From the NCBI GenBank assembly GCA_018001935.1, contig JAGNHB010000048.1, positions 1 to 44,916 on the forward strand: 44,916 bases of DNA. Reading direction: 5' to 3'. Source of the DNA: Acidobacteriota bacterium (GTDB lineage: Bacteria > Acidobacteriota > JAAYUB01). Under the pieces are notes generated by a model. It saw only the letters and a program-made list of their open reading frames with translations. It did no database searches and was not told the DNA's origin. Position 1 is the first letter of the stretch; the number at the start of each line of letters is the position of its first letter. Shown here one piece after another: positions 38,101-43,487 of the stretch. A program made the translations under genes and the position numbers.

Positions 38101-38261
38101 CCGGGGCCCAGCTCCAGGTGGACGCGGCGACGCTGTTCCCCACGGTTCCGGACCTGGCCTGGATCGCCGTGGAGGCGTCGGGGGGCCTCATCGGGGACGC
38201 CCTCCTCCTCTCGGCCGACCAGGAGCGGATGATCGCCTACCCCGGCCTCCCGGCGGAGTGA
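26163..38261 (+). CDS. Giant secreted repeat protein (DUF11-like, CARDB, YWTD propeller, Ig-like, novel C-terminal repeats)
   Basis: A 4032-aa exported protein. The ATG has GAGGAAGG upstream and a signal peptide (1-21, ending SPMAA). Residues 22-1540 are DUF11-like (COG1361) beta-sandwich repeats ('TWTLTVENTGYGTIRNVVITD'). Residues 1544-2567 hold nine CARDB-like repeats, each with a conserved CxxDG cysteine and a CEC or CEL cysteine before DN. Residues 2568-2819 form an LDL-receptor YWTD-type propeller ('KLYWTDEAAGTLQRAEADGT', six blades). A cadherin-like and a carboxypeptidase-regulatory-like segment fill 2820-3018. Six Ig-like repeats (SAPNPSVYGDTVTLTA type) cover 3019-3593. Residues 3594-4032 contain four units of an uncharacterised repeat with TGITLVN and GFELF landmarks. 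No catalytic or LPXTG motif is seen. It probably acts as adhesin, surface fibre or cell-cell contact protein. The frame stays open for 12.1 kb, so the gene is intact. Confidence 0.92.
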   Translation: MNTRFCLWIGILLGTLSPMAAQDLTVTGDGTINLCESRAYTLSLHNNTGNPLTHLVLSVNLSGLSGFAYLAGTTAVDVNGAPPFCTANPVVAGTTLTWDLDSVCGTVLTLDNGQTLNLSISLQTGCGAVSGSLAARADYLIAGTPSFEESSRAVQVLPGAVSIRKTPAVVSRAVGQDVTWTLTVENTGYGTIRNVVITDVLGAGLQYVSSSPAGANTGQTTNWGAAQVPQLASLSPGEIVTLDLTANVAACDDLDNTSDVRWGCDLVTDCFNTAVDGGTATAAVQRLVRTPSLAFTPPDITPNYCETSGPHPLTVTNTGDGAARNVELHVDFSPLTVASSSVPYNAGGYFELPDLAAGAHIDLTFTLESATWCAGMDLARTLLWMPHYHDACDAVFSAPVELSQIGSSTGAPGLTLTLSGAPDVVSIDAMVAYNVVSQFSGSLNCGSGSVGAVTVTDTVPTGFTVVDAGGGTWVPGPGGAGGTVTWTYTPPASLNTTLVLQSPPRTECETYCFTTFTNAVNADVTDCCGCTRSASASHTAAIVCDERVTSSKTAVPATAERCAEITYTNTYAFEAGAGVNLNALTFTETADHQQRYVPGSLSVLFDGSDVTSCVTLTDSTPGGPLTLDFSGCSATSVDAKVLVVTYRLTVTEATAAACGGATFYDWSALHMTGGGSQCLVDGTVYEVVPVSVEAPAMALSLTGLPLVMDKCRTQTVTLALTQASTNANPRDVRLVLSGLNYALVNPAAVTCSGNVSPTSCTPALVGNDYVWSFADGFNGAGQMSVLQFDVRKRCTGTGTLDAAAYFDDRCHDDATSDNTCAVTASASPAAIQGAALAVEIAPEVYYATASSVRWTVTVTNRGAGTAYNVWADHLLGAGLSYASAVVDDMTGVTVTPGFNHGGGVINGATVAVAAMAPGERREITFDALLVNTTNLTLDVGASWGCLALDCQAAVTGHASVEIPSPLLVNTAVVTTPVDACGQPGAMITLRNAGQATCYNAQVTDTLPAGLLYTPGTTRWRLNAGAWNGPNAAYDPNPTVSPLRWTSSEIPAMAVLNPGDTLEIESDLSATCAFAGGTVTVSTQYEDPGGQVSTNPGSVFPVAFHAPDLRVTKTRANDPVGCGETVSWTITAENRSGYTLPVVWVEDTMDAAYTYNASVGDPPYTGDSGTNVGQVTTWELVNLPHGATAVLTLVASTDASPCSPDLDNTVRAWWGCGAPDGSSATKPGVDPPDNLLCLAPAPVQFVRTETRQPALATLSVGLTPLSIDACNDGTEVRFTLANTGPTDATDLDLVFTLPPGLTYVAGSSESCVGTDDTCTAPPIGDPTLVGNQLRFYDIADKGNNLANVLQAAGGNDTLVLKFRLQSNCYATADLGYTVYCYDCCGDTQHQTSGSREITALYPALSVTQAPLDSQVACGTPQAWTLTVTNTGAGNAQVIRVEDTPGSWITVDPGASSPGLTALGGGAWGWEFNNLAPGASRVLTLAGTLNPAGNDCAAARRRNDVRAIWGCGTAGDAIDGDPTTTVDYVCIADTWAYAPTATLRLPNLAVGTVTPSVTCVSDGIFTGSLAVQVVNTGDGGTGSAFVIQASDGKGWTGTWTCPATLAAGQTLDLVIPGPAWSPAWVPGCTFCAPPSSYSFTVALDAGNAVCECNEGDNVSTGIWLKNENPVLSVTDLDFTNVTCAGDQLSGTILVRVDNTGCAIAVNAVVTLSSDCGLTFADQAVTVPAGSNAWATFPISGGSWTACAAGTCAFTAGVDPSGSICECAGGSHSLTEPLPPAYRLPDLAAVSVNANASCSADGSVSGTVSVTLANFSPVAVGSDFHVRVADGRGWSSEQLYSADLGGPLPLNPGDSHTVTFNWNRDFTATPYTCSFPGLTAEVDSSNAICECTGANNQATGSYNMTLPNLRVVSVTPSCASDGLLSVDVVVDNNGCGAASNIVVSLADNDGHTDTQTVASLAAGASQTLTFANWPADGSPATLDFTAVADSTSGICELSPDDNTGTASLGLPNLRLAAVTPACVADGNFRVRLQVENSGAAAVNSDFVIRLSDDDGHLLEMAFTGLGGTLPINAGTQQSVTFSGWPVDCSPATVNFTGVLDALNQVCESNGADNTGTGQLVVNDLDASGVVASTSCTADGVVTGTLAVTVTNRGGQAVNSDFHLRVDDGQGWTSELHYNADLGGILPLAPGSGATVTFNWTRNFTATPYVCAFPAITALVDSQSELCECTAANNQTTSSYTMNSPNLRVVSVTPSCASDGLLSIDVVIDNNGCGAASNVVVSLADNDGHTDTQTVASLAAGASQTLTFAGWPADGSPATLDFTAVADSTSGICELSPDDNTGTASYGPPNLRLVDLVGQCTADGLLRMALRIENTGAAPVTADFDVALSDDDGHARTAAFTTLGGALPLAAGAVQTLYFDNWPVDCDPANPQFTAVADPGNVLCEGSDTDNTLGPVPVALSLPNLIVTDIELGALHCDGGVVSGSASVTVRNAGTGPAGPFAVRLSTTAGLAFADQPVAALAAGDRTTLVFPASATLPDCTLCGADFTAEADPAGTVCECRGDDNTRTVRPTAADKLYWTDEAAGTLQRAEADGTSVETVLSGLAAPRAVTLDGTGAKAYWIEPAAGALRRANLDGTGPETLLTGLSAPVALAVDPAAGKLYWTDAVGVHHANTDGTGPVDVLLETGASGIALDTLAGRLYFTRSDGRIRSARLDGTDLQDVLASGLGGPFGLALDNRNGKLCFSDPVTGVIGRVNPDGAGLETLLAGLGPSVGYVALNPAAETLYYETRGGSIARVGFDGSGAASVVTGLGLSSGVAVLKLNTAPTATLTNQSHAYLQGAVSVPLDDIVVTDADFCERIAAVLTLADPSLGSLSTGSGHGETYDPASGRWVVTGPVADVNAALADVAFLPVPDNAVTETVAVRIRDASGAGPADGSLVLTVIPYPVISGAVRLDGAGVASVAMAGLPGTVTTNASGLYSAVLPHDWTGTVTPALAGYFFTPASRSYANVAVDQPNQDYAATALTTTVLASAPNPSVYGDTVTLTATLTSAFGPPPGTVRFLDGAVEIGTGPLSGGTATFTTTLLAGGSHTLTAVYDGAAGYQGSTSAPVTHVVNPAPTTTSLSSAPNPSIYGDAVTLTAVVGSGAGTPAGTVTFTEGAVVLGSSPLAGGTAVLVIPSPPGGPHVFTAAYSGSSDHQPSASAPLSHLVNPAPTATSLASAPNPSVYGGLVTLTAVVTSPTPTPAGTVAFYDGGMPLGTGTLDGSGATTLTTTAFTGGVHTLTAIYAGTPNHAPSASAPLAHTVNRAPTTTAVAAAPNPSVFGQPVTFTVTVTAVPGVPTGSVQFRSDGSDLAAPVPLTGATAALTVATLAAGSHVITAEYLPGADPNYAGSTGTLAGGQTVLRADTATALTPAPNPSRFGQPVTLTASVTVTAPGAGTPSGTVTFLNGATPIGAIAVGPGGTAAFTTASLPVGVNALTAHYEGDASFNPSVSPEAVQTVEKADTATTLASSRNPAETGDAVTFTVSVAAVAPGAGVPTGTVELRDGPELLQTLTLDHGSAAWTTDDLAPGRHPMTASYAGDGNFNASGSDTLVQEISRPVFCAHVASTDLWWTRIHLLNTGDRAGGATLEAFDAGGALLETVPVPALPPGGLFSADAASLFSAESLAHDLWVRVIPLATLRGLCEFGTRDGLAATALPIGPDAWPRLVFPYVYVSPAGSGSYYTGITLVNPGTENVQAVLEAFSEDGAPLGAVTVPIPARGKYVRLVGEAFPGVGDPGAIRFMRVAADGPLTGFELFGKWDDHGLAGLAAHFPDSPVPPLNGEDLLPYHLYYNEVPDNAAWYTGVTFVNLDAEPVTVTAEVFSAGGERIGAGYWGLNPMQQVTREIWAVLGAEYPAGSYLKASAVRRVLGFELFLSRGGPFRFDGLPAQEWPARTLVFPLVRTSGGNSTRLRLTNVSGLPVEVQVRAFAADGTERGAWPAALAAGAQLQVDAATLFPTVPDLAWIAVEASGGLIGDALLLSADQERMIAYPGLPAE
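31874..32199 (+). repeat. Intragenic duplicated CARDB unit, copy 1
   Basis: Matches 32885-33210 with roughly a dozen mismatches in 326 nt at exact period 1011 nt (337 codons). It is the most similar part of a three-repeat block (31504-32514) that was duplicated in tandem to 32515-33534. Confidence 0.85.
32885..33210 (+). repeat. Intragenic duplicated CARDB unit, copy 2
   Basis: Second copy of the unit at 31874-32199. The flanking repeats (third with sixth, fifth with eighth) are recognisably paired but more diverged, so this stretch was either homogenised or is under stronger constraint. Confidence 0.85.
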
Positions 38262-38263
38262 CC

Positions 38264-38335
38264 CTTTGGAGTGCGGCAGTGAGTCCTCGAACTGCCGCTT
38301 TGGAGTGCGGTGACACGCTTCGTGGCACCGCTTTG
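38264..38335. repeat. Two GGAGTGCGG/CCGCTTTG palindromic repeats, immediately after the giant gene
   Basis: Unit A (38264-38303) has TTTGGAGTGCGG at the left end, arms GCGGCAGT/ACTGCCGC, and ends CCGCTTTGG. Unit B (38298-38335) shares the joining bases and has arms GCGGTG/CACCGC with inner GACACGCTTCGTGG. The first base is 3 nt after the stop codon. They may form a transcription-end hairpin. Confidence 0.8.
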
Positions 38336-38392
38336 TATTTCGCCGACGCAAAGGCGCGCAGGCTTCCGGAGCGCCGTCGCAAAGGTTTAACT

Positions 38393-38430
38393 GGAGAGCG
38401 CGACAGCAAGTCCTCGAGCTGCCGCTTTGG
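38393..38430. repeat. Degenerate copy of the GGAGTGCGG palindromic repeat
   Basis: GGAGAGCGCGACAGC at the left and AAGTCCTCGAGCTGCCGCTTTGG at the right. The right half matches unit A almost exactly; the left half has decayed. It lies 42 nt before the orphan gene. Confidence 0.65.
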
Positions 38431-38472
38431 AAAAAAACCTGTAATGGAGCGGAACCGTCCGGGGAGATACTG

Positions 38473-38850
38473 ATGAAAGGTTTTAACAGGAATGATTCGT
38501 CCGAATTGGGTTTCGCGGTGGCTTGCCTCTTCCATGGAGCGATCACGCTGAACGAATTCCACCGATGGGTGGAGTCCGTCCTTGTAATGAGTTCTGAAGT
38601 TTCGCCTTTGCTTGTGGATTTGCTCGATTTCAACGGACCCATGACCCGGATTTTCAAAGTGATCGGTTTTGTGCCCGATTGGCCCTTTCCAATTGAAGCA
38701 AAGGCGGCACTGCTTGCGATTGCCTATCAAAGAGGAACGCCTCCGGAAGATTGCAAAATTTCTTCCACCGAAGCGGAAGAGATTCGAAATCGCTTTCCAC
38801 AAGTAGAAACCCGATTCAAAGAAATGTTCCCGTTTGCAAACATATGTTGA
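38473..38850 (+). CDS. AT-richer orphan protein of unknown function
   Basis: A 125-aa protein whose ATG follows GGGGAG at good spacing. Codon use is clearly unlike its neighbours: many A/T-ending codons in a window that otherwise prefers G/C, which suggests recent arrival. The predicted chain is mostly helical (LGFAVACLFHGAITLNEFHRWVESVL, IEAKAALLAIAYQRG), soluble and without signal peptide. I do not recognise a family; in size and composition it resembles small immunity or accessory proteins, but that is only an impression. It lies between the giant secreted gene and a toxin-antitoxin pair. Confidence 0.65.
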   Translation: MKGFNRNDSSELGFAVACLFHGAITLNEFHRWVESVLVMSSEVSPLLVDLLDFNGPMTRIFKVIGFVPDWPFPIEAKAALLAIAYQRGTPPEDCKISSTEAEEIRNRFPQVETRFKEMFPFANIC

Positions 38851-38852
38851 CA

Positions 38853-38885
38853 AGACTCCTGTCCTCTGTCTCGGGGCAGGAGTCT
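38853..38885. other. Hairpin after the orphan gene
   Basis: AGACTCCTG and CAGGAGTCT form a perfect 9-bp stem with a 15-nt loop, beginning 3 nt after the stop codon. There is no following T-run, so it is terminator-like only in shape. Confidence 0.5.
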
Positions 38886-38894
38886 GCAAATGCA

Positions 38895-38941
38895 TTGACG
38901 ATCCGCTGACTTTAGATCATAATGATCATGATGAACATTAT
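38895..38941 (+). promoter_or_regulatory. Promoter and operator of the Phd/PIN toxin-antitoxin pair
   Basis: TTGACG (38895-38900), a 17-nt spacer and CATAAT (38918-38923). Overlapping the -10 is the inverted repeat ATAATG (38919-38924) / CATTAT (38936-38941), with an inner ATGATCAT palindrome. This is where Phd-type antitoxins usually autorepress. Confidence 0.65.
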
Positions 38942-38951
38942 GGAGGCTTCG

Positions 38952-39254
38952 ATGGTCACCGAAACCAATGCCGTCACGTTCCGGCAGAACCTGGGGGAAA
39001 TGATCAACCAGGTCCAATACCGCCACGACAGCATCGTCATCAGCAAGGACGGGCGACCGGTGGCGGTTCTGATCGATTCGGCCCTTTTCGAGCGGATCCG
39101 TCGCATGCGCGAGCGCTTCGACGCTCTTGCCTCTCGTCTGGCCGCTGCTTTCGCGGATGTCCCGGCCGATGAAGGGACACGGGAAATCGAACAGGCGGCT
39201 GCGGCTGTCCGAGCTGAATCGAAGGCCCGCCACGCCGGTCGGCCGAGGCGTTGA
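38952..39254 (+). CDS. Phd/YefM-family antitoxin
   Basis: A 100-aa antitoxin. I choose the ATG at 38952, which has GGAGG 5 nt upstream, over in-frame ATGs from 38922 that lie in the operator. The N-terminal 'VTFRQNLGEMINQVQYRHDSIVISKDGRPVAVLID' is the Phd/YefM DNA-binding fold. The C-terminal 55 residues are charged and Ala-rich, as expected for a toxin-neutralising tail. It is translationally coupled with the PIN toxin: the reading frames overlap or abut. Confidence 0.88.
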   Translation: MVTETNAVTFRQNLGEMINQVQYRHDSIVISKDGRPVAVLIDSALFERIRRMRERFDALASRLAAAFADVPADEGTREIEQAAAAVRAESKARHAGRPRR

Positions 39255-39256
39255 CC

Positions 39257-39673
39257 GTGTCCGCTCTTCGTGTGGTTCTGGACACCAACGTACTCGTGTC
39301 GGGTCTGGCCTATCCCGGCAGTATCCCCGGCCGGATTCTGGAGACCTGGCGACAAGGCGGAATCGAAGTCATCCTCTCCCGATTCATCCTGGATGAGTTG
39401 TCGAGGGTCCTGCCGCGATTGAATCACCGTCTGAACTGGGGCCCCTCCGATTTCGAGGACCTCCTGGACATCCTCGCCTTCGAGGCCGACCTGATCGAGC
39501 CGGTCCAAGCCGAGAACGGCGATCTCCGAAACGGGGATGACCTCCCGGTTCTCGGCACCCTGCTGGCGTCCCGGGCTGACTACCTCGTCACCGGCGATGC
39601 CGATCTTCTGGCTCTGGCCGGCCGTTATCCAATTGTGAGCCCCGCCGAGTTCTGGCGCCGGCACGGGGGGTGA
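39257..39673 (+). CDS. PIN-domain toxin (COG1569-like RNase)
   Basis: A 138-aa PIN nuclease starting at GTG 39257 with GAGG 8 nt upstream; a TTG at 39251 overlapping the antitoxin stop is an alternative. The acidic metal site is visible: D9 in VVLDTNVLVSG, E47 in ILDELSRVL, D94/D95 in RNGDDLPVLG, and D114/D116 in VTGDADLLAL. The family cuts RNA and is silenced by the cognate antitoxin. Its last codon overlaps the GTG start of the truncated FGE gene (GTGA). Confidence 0.88.
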   Translation: MSALRVVLDTNVLVSGLAYPGSIPGRILETWRQGGIEVILSRFILDELSRVLPRLNHRLNWGPSDFEDLLDILAFEADLIEPVQAENGDLRNGDDLPVLGTLLASRADYLVTGDADLLALAGRYPIVSPAEFWRRHGG

Positions 39674-40194
39674 TCGTGCCCCGATTCGACCGGGAAAACC
39701 GGCTGAACACCGACGGGGCCAGGGAGCGGGAAGCGGTTCTGGAAGGGACCGTGGACCTCGGCCCCCTGTTCGGGAAGCGGGTCGTCCACGTCGTCCTCCC
39801 ATTGATTCGGGTCACGGCCGGCAGCTTCACCATGGGATCGGGCTTCCCCGACTCCTTCTCCGATGAGCAACCCCTCCACCGCGTGACGCTCAGCCAGGGG
39901 TTCTGGCTCGGGAAGTCTTCGAACTGCCGCTTTCAACCCACCCCCTCAAGCAACCTGTTCGCATCCGCCGTCCCGGGTCGCACGCGCCGTCCCGGCGCGG
40001 GTCTTGCGCACCTCGACCCTCTACAGATCCACACCCGCCCGGGCCGGGACGGCCCGTGGGAACCTCAATGCGCCCCGGAGGCGGCGCAGGAAAATTGCCC
40101 GCAGGACATCCGGCTCCCCTCCAGGGCGCCCTCAGGGATAACGGCGGCCTCCCCGGCGGGAGCACCCCCTGCCGGGGGAGCACCCGCCGGCTAA
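39670..40194 (+). pseudogene. Truncated FGE-sulfatase (SUMF1-like) domain gene
   Basis: The frame starts at a GTG overlapping the toxin stop. Residues about 46-81 ('LPLIRVTAGSFTMGSGFPDSFSDEQPLHRVTLSQGFWLGK') match the first motif block of formylglycine-generating-enzyme-type domains (GxFxMGS ... DExPxHxVxLS). After GFWLGK all similarity stops: a fragment of the GGAGTGCGG palindromic repeat (39913-39933) begins there. The remaining 90 codons are low-complexity Pro/Ala/Gly with no FGE motifs or catalytic residues. I read it as a gene broken at the repeat. Such domains also occur in small accessory proteins, but this fragment cannot fold as one. Confidence 0.7.
39913..39933. repeat. Fragment of the GGAGTGCGG palindromic repeat at the FGE break
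   Basis: AAGTCTTCGAACTGCCGCTTT matches the right half of unit A (38282-38301) and of the degenerate copy at 38393 with one or two changes. It starts exactly where FGE similarity ends. Confidence 0.65.
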
Positions 40195-40421
40195 TCTCTT
40201 CTATCCCTGCGGGATAGAATTACACATCCCTTGAGTGAGCAAACAATAGACTGACGCAACGGGGTTGAACCTCTCCGGTGCCCGACACTTTCATGCTGGA
40301 ACGAAGCGAAAAGCCAGTGACATTGGGCTTCAGCCTGCGCGGGTGTTTTTGCGGAGATAAAAAAACGGGGACGGATGGCCGTCCCCGCAGGGTTGTGACT
40401 TCAGAAGGTTTCCAATTCAGT
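40195..40421. other. Intergenic region with hairpins
   Basis: It contains a perfect small hairpin TCTATCCC TGC GGGATAGA (40200-40218), GGGCTTCAGCCTGCGCGG (40325-40342), which resembles a sequence at about 44290-44310, and the M6 terminator. No gene is seen. Confidence 0.55.
40359..40387 (-). terminator. Rho-independent terminator of the M6 protease gene
   Basis: On the minus strand CGGGGACGG and CCGTCCCCG form a 9-bp stem with a 4-nt loop, followed by seven T residues, 35 nt after the stop codon. Confidence 0.88.
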
Positions 40422-43400
40422 TCATTCGGTGTCCCGTCGTTCCGGAGTGCCGGGATTGACACCGTCGGAAGAGATCTGCCACGGCATCTCGGGGGCCACC
40501 TCTTCCCCGGCAGAGCCCCAGGCCGGCGCCGGTGACGAGGGGATGAACTCCACCTTGTCCACCCAGCCGGTGTCGGAGCCGCTCGCATAGGACTCGTCCT
40601 TCATGTAGTACCACTGGAACACGTAGTTGCCGGCCGGCAGCGTGTAGGCCTTCTGCGCCCAGCTGGTGGAACCGCTGATGTAGGCGTAGAGCTGGTTGTT
40701 GATGTACAGGGCCAGGAAGTCGTAGTCCTGTTCGGAGGACACCTTCCACCAGAAACGCACGGTCCCCGGCCCGGCGAACGTGGCCTGCAGGAGGCTGTTC
40801 TGGTCGTTGCCGACGGTCCCCGCCTTCGCGGCATCGCCGCCGTAGTAGGACGTGGTGGTCTGGCCGGCCCAGGTGGCGCCGCCCCCGGTGCTCCAGACCA
40901 CGCCCGCGTAGTCCAGGGCCTCGGCCAGCGTCATCCCGGCCGGGCTGGTGACGGAGAAGTAGGCGTCGGAGTAATCGGACGTGGCGCCCTGGTAGACCCG
41001 CACCTTGTAGTCGGACCCCGCCGTGAGGCCCGTGGGGACGGTCCAGGCGAAGGAGCCCGCGGCGGCGGTCGCGGTGCCCAGGTTCTGAAGGTACGCCCCG
41101 CCCTTGTAGAGGTCGAGGGTCACGGTGCCCGTCACGTTGACGGCGGTCCAGCGGAGGGTCTGGGACGACCCGCGGGTCCAGCTCTCGCCGCCGTTGGGGG
41201 CCGTGACGGTGATGACCGGGGTCGCCGACGCCGACCAGGTCACCTTGTCCACGAAGCCCGCGTCGGACCCGGCGCTGACCGAACCGTCCTTGCCGTAGGT
41301 CCACTTGAGGGTGTGCGTGCCGGAAGCCAGGGCATAACTCTTCAGCGCCCAGTTGACTTCCCCGCTGACCCGGTCCTTCTGGACCCCGTCCACGTAAAAG
41401 CTGAGGTAGTCGTACCCCGACTCCGAGGAGACTTTCCAGTAGAAGGACAGGGTGCCGGGGCCGGTGACGGTGGTCTGCAGGTAGGTGCTCTGGCTGTGCG
41501 AGACCAGCCCGCTGCGGGCGGACGAGCCGCCGTAGTAGGAGACGGCGGTCTGGCCGGCCCAGTTGGAGTTGCCGCCCGTGGTCCAGGCGAGCGCGGCGTT
41601 GTCGAGGGCGGCGGCCAGCGTGGTCACGGGCTGGGTGGTGACGGTGAACGCCCCGTTGGAATCGTCGGTGACGCTCCCCTGGTAGATGCGGACTTTGTAG
41701 TCGGTCCCCGCAGCCAGCGTCGCCGGCAGCGACCAGGTGAAGGACCCGGCGGTCGCGGTGGCCGACCCGATGTTCTGCTTGAAAACCCCTCCCTTGTACA
41801 GGTCGATCGTGACATTGCCCGTGAGCCCGGTGGCGGTCCACCGGATCTGCTGCTGGCTCCCCGCGGCCCAGCTCTCGCCCCCGTTGGGGGCCGTCACGGT
41901 GATCCCCTTGGCGCCCCCGACGTTCACGTAGAAGGAGATCGTCGTGCCCGCCGTGGAAACGGCGGAGATATCGAGCCCGCCCTTGCTCCCGTCCGCCAGG
42001 AAGCAGGCCGGGCTGGAATTGTCGTTGAAGGCGGTGCGGCCCGTGCCTTCCGAGAAATGCGCGCTGGTGACGGTGCCGTTGGCGGAGGTGGTGCCGCCCG
42101 GGCGATAGAGGTAGAGCTCGTCCGGCGGGCCGTCGGCGTTGCCGTCCCCGTCGGCGGCGGTGTTGACCCGGTAGATCAGCAGGCCGTCCCCGGGGAGGCC
42201 CGCCTCGAAGGTCCCGCTCCGCTTGCGGTACTCCAGGACGAAGTACTGGGAGGTGGTGTTGGGCGACTTGATCTTGTAGCAGTTCCCGGTGGAGGACGTC
42301 TGCGGGTTGAGGACGTAGGTGCCGCTGGTGGTGATTTCGGGGATGGAGGCGATCCAGTTGCCGTAGCGGAACTTCATGTAGGCGCCCATGTGCTGGGGCG
42401 GGTTGGCGTCCTGCTCCATGAGGTCCCAGGGGCCCACCGGCACGAGGCCGTCGTAGGAGTAGTGGTACAGGTCCGGGGCGCCGATGGAGTGGAACATCTC
42501 GTGGCACAGGACCCCCACCCCGCTGGATTTCAGGGCGTTCTGGAGCTGGAAGTTGTAGGTGTAGACCCGCTTGTTGTTGATGGTGGCGTTGACGCTGTAA
42601 AGCGACCACATGTGGGGCCACAGCAGGTCGCTCCAGCCGCCGGGGTCGCCCTTGATGATGAAGCAGACGTTGTCCACCTGGCCGTCGTTGTTCCCGTCGA
42701 TGACGAGCCCGGAGGGCACCTGCGAGGCGACGGCGTCCACGGCCCGCTTGAGGAGGGCGTGCTCACGGGCGGTGCTCTCGGCGTCCGTCTTGTAGCCGCC
42801 GGGGTTGGTGGTGGCGTTGTAGGGCTGGTAGTAGGAGCGGGCGTAGGCGTCCTGGTAGGACACCACCGTGGCGCCCGCCGTCGTGGGGTAGAAGGTGGTG
42901 CTCACCGTCAGGGTGTTGTAGGACACCTCCTTGAAATAATTGATCATGGAGTTGGAGCCGGCCGTGCTCTTGTTGAACAGGTCGGCGTAGAAGGCCCGGG
43001 TGTCCGTGAACTCCGCCTCCCCGCTGAAGCGGATGTAGACGACCAGGTTGTTGAGGGTCCCCGTCTTGGGCGCCGCCATGATCTGGGCGGGCTGCCAGGG
43101 GGAGCCCGAGGCGAACTTGGCGCCCATGGCCGGCCGCGCCGTGACCTCGCTGATCGCGAAAGGCCGGACGCCCGCCGCCTCGAGGTCCCGGTCCTTCAGG
43201 CGGCTGTCGCCCACCACCGCGTCGGTGGGCTGCAGCGCTCCGTCCACCAGGGCGGCGAAGAGGTAGTACCCGTTCTCGGGGTGCTGCACGATGATGTGGC
43301 CCCGGGCGTCGTGCAGCCAGTTGAGGTGTTCGTCCCCGCTGGCGAAGCAGTGGACGACCTTGCCGTCGGGTTGTTCGAGGGTCACCGGGACATTCCGCAG

Positions 43401-43487
43401 CCAGGCGGCGTGGAGGAGGGAGGGGAGGAGGGCCAGGGTGAGCACCGTGAAAACGCATCGCTTCCAGGTGAATCCGGCGTGACGCAT
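40422..43487 (-). CDS. Secreted M6-family metalloprotease with tandem Ig-like/jelly-roll modules
   Basis: A 1021-aa exported endopeptidase. The ATG at 43487 has AAGGAG upstream; the longer frame adds 22 residues without support. Residues 1-28 are a signal peptide. The M6 (immune-inhibitor-A-like) domain covers about 120-530 with zinc motif HEMFHSIGAPD (H329, E330, H333, D339) and the expected 'GPWDLME' after it. Two tandem modules follow, each about 230 residues: an Ig-like Kre9-type domain ('VTAPNGGESWxxGSxQxxRWTA') and a jelly-roll ('YYGGxxARxGxVxxxQSxxLQTTVxGPGTxxFxWKVSSExxYDxLxxYxxG'). These resemble substrate or glycan-binding parts. The family is known for cleaving host or environmental proteins. 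It stands alone with its own terminator; no promoter was convincing. Confidence 0.92.
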   Translation of the reverse strand: MRHAGFTWKRCVFTVLTLALLPSLLHAAWLRNVPVTLEQPDGKVVHCFASGDEHLNWLHDARGHIIVQHPENGYYLFAALVDGALQPTDAVVGDSRLKDRDLEAAGVRPFAISEVTARPAMGAKFASGSPWQPAQIMAAPKTGTLNNLVVYIRFSGEAEFTDTRAFYADLFNKSTAGSNSMINYFKEVSYNTLTVSTTFYPTTAGATVVSYQDAYARSYYQPYNATTNPGGYKTDAESTAREHALLKRAVDAVASQVPSGLVIDGNNDGQVDNVCFIIKGDPGGWSDLLWPHMWSLYSVNATINNKRVYTYNFQLQNALKSSGVGVLCHEMFHSIGAPDLYHYSYDGLVPVGPWDLMEQDANPPQHMGAYMKFRYGNWIASIPEITTSGTYVLNPQTSSTGNCYKIKSPNTTSQYFVLEYRKRSGTFEAGLPGDGLLIYRVNTAADGDGNADGPPDELYLYRPGGTTSANGTVTSAHFSEGTGRTAFNDNSSPACFLADGSKGGLDISAVSTAGTTISFYVNVGGAKGITVTAPNGGESWAAGSQQQIRWTATGLTGNVTIDLYKGGVFKQNIGSATATAGSFTWSLPATLAAGTDYKVRIYQGSVTDDSNGAFTVTTQPVTTLAAALDNAALAWTTGGNSNWAGQTAVSYYGGSSARSGLVSHSQSTYLQTTVTGPGTLSFYWKVSSESGYDYLSFYVDGVQKDRVSGEVNWALKSYALASGTHTLKWTYGKDGSVSAGSDAGFVDKVTWSASATPVITVTAPNGGESWTRGSSQTLRWTAVNVTGTVTLDLYKGGAYLQNLGTATAAAGSFAWTVPTGLTAGSDYKVRVYQGATSDYSDAYFSVTSPAGMTLAEALDYAGVVWSTGGGATWAGQTTTSYYGGDAAKAGTVGNDQNSLLQATFAGPGTVRFWWKVSSEQDYDFLALYINNQLYAYISGSTSWAQKAYTLPAGNYVFQWYYMKDESYASGSDTGWVDKVEFIPSSPAPAWGSAGEEVAPEMPWQISSDGVNPGTPERRDTE

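Noticed and set aside
38473..38850. Immunity protein for a toxin tip on the giant protein
   Set aside because: The giant protein's C-terminus is a four-fold structural repeat, not a toxin domain, so this stays speculation.
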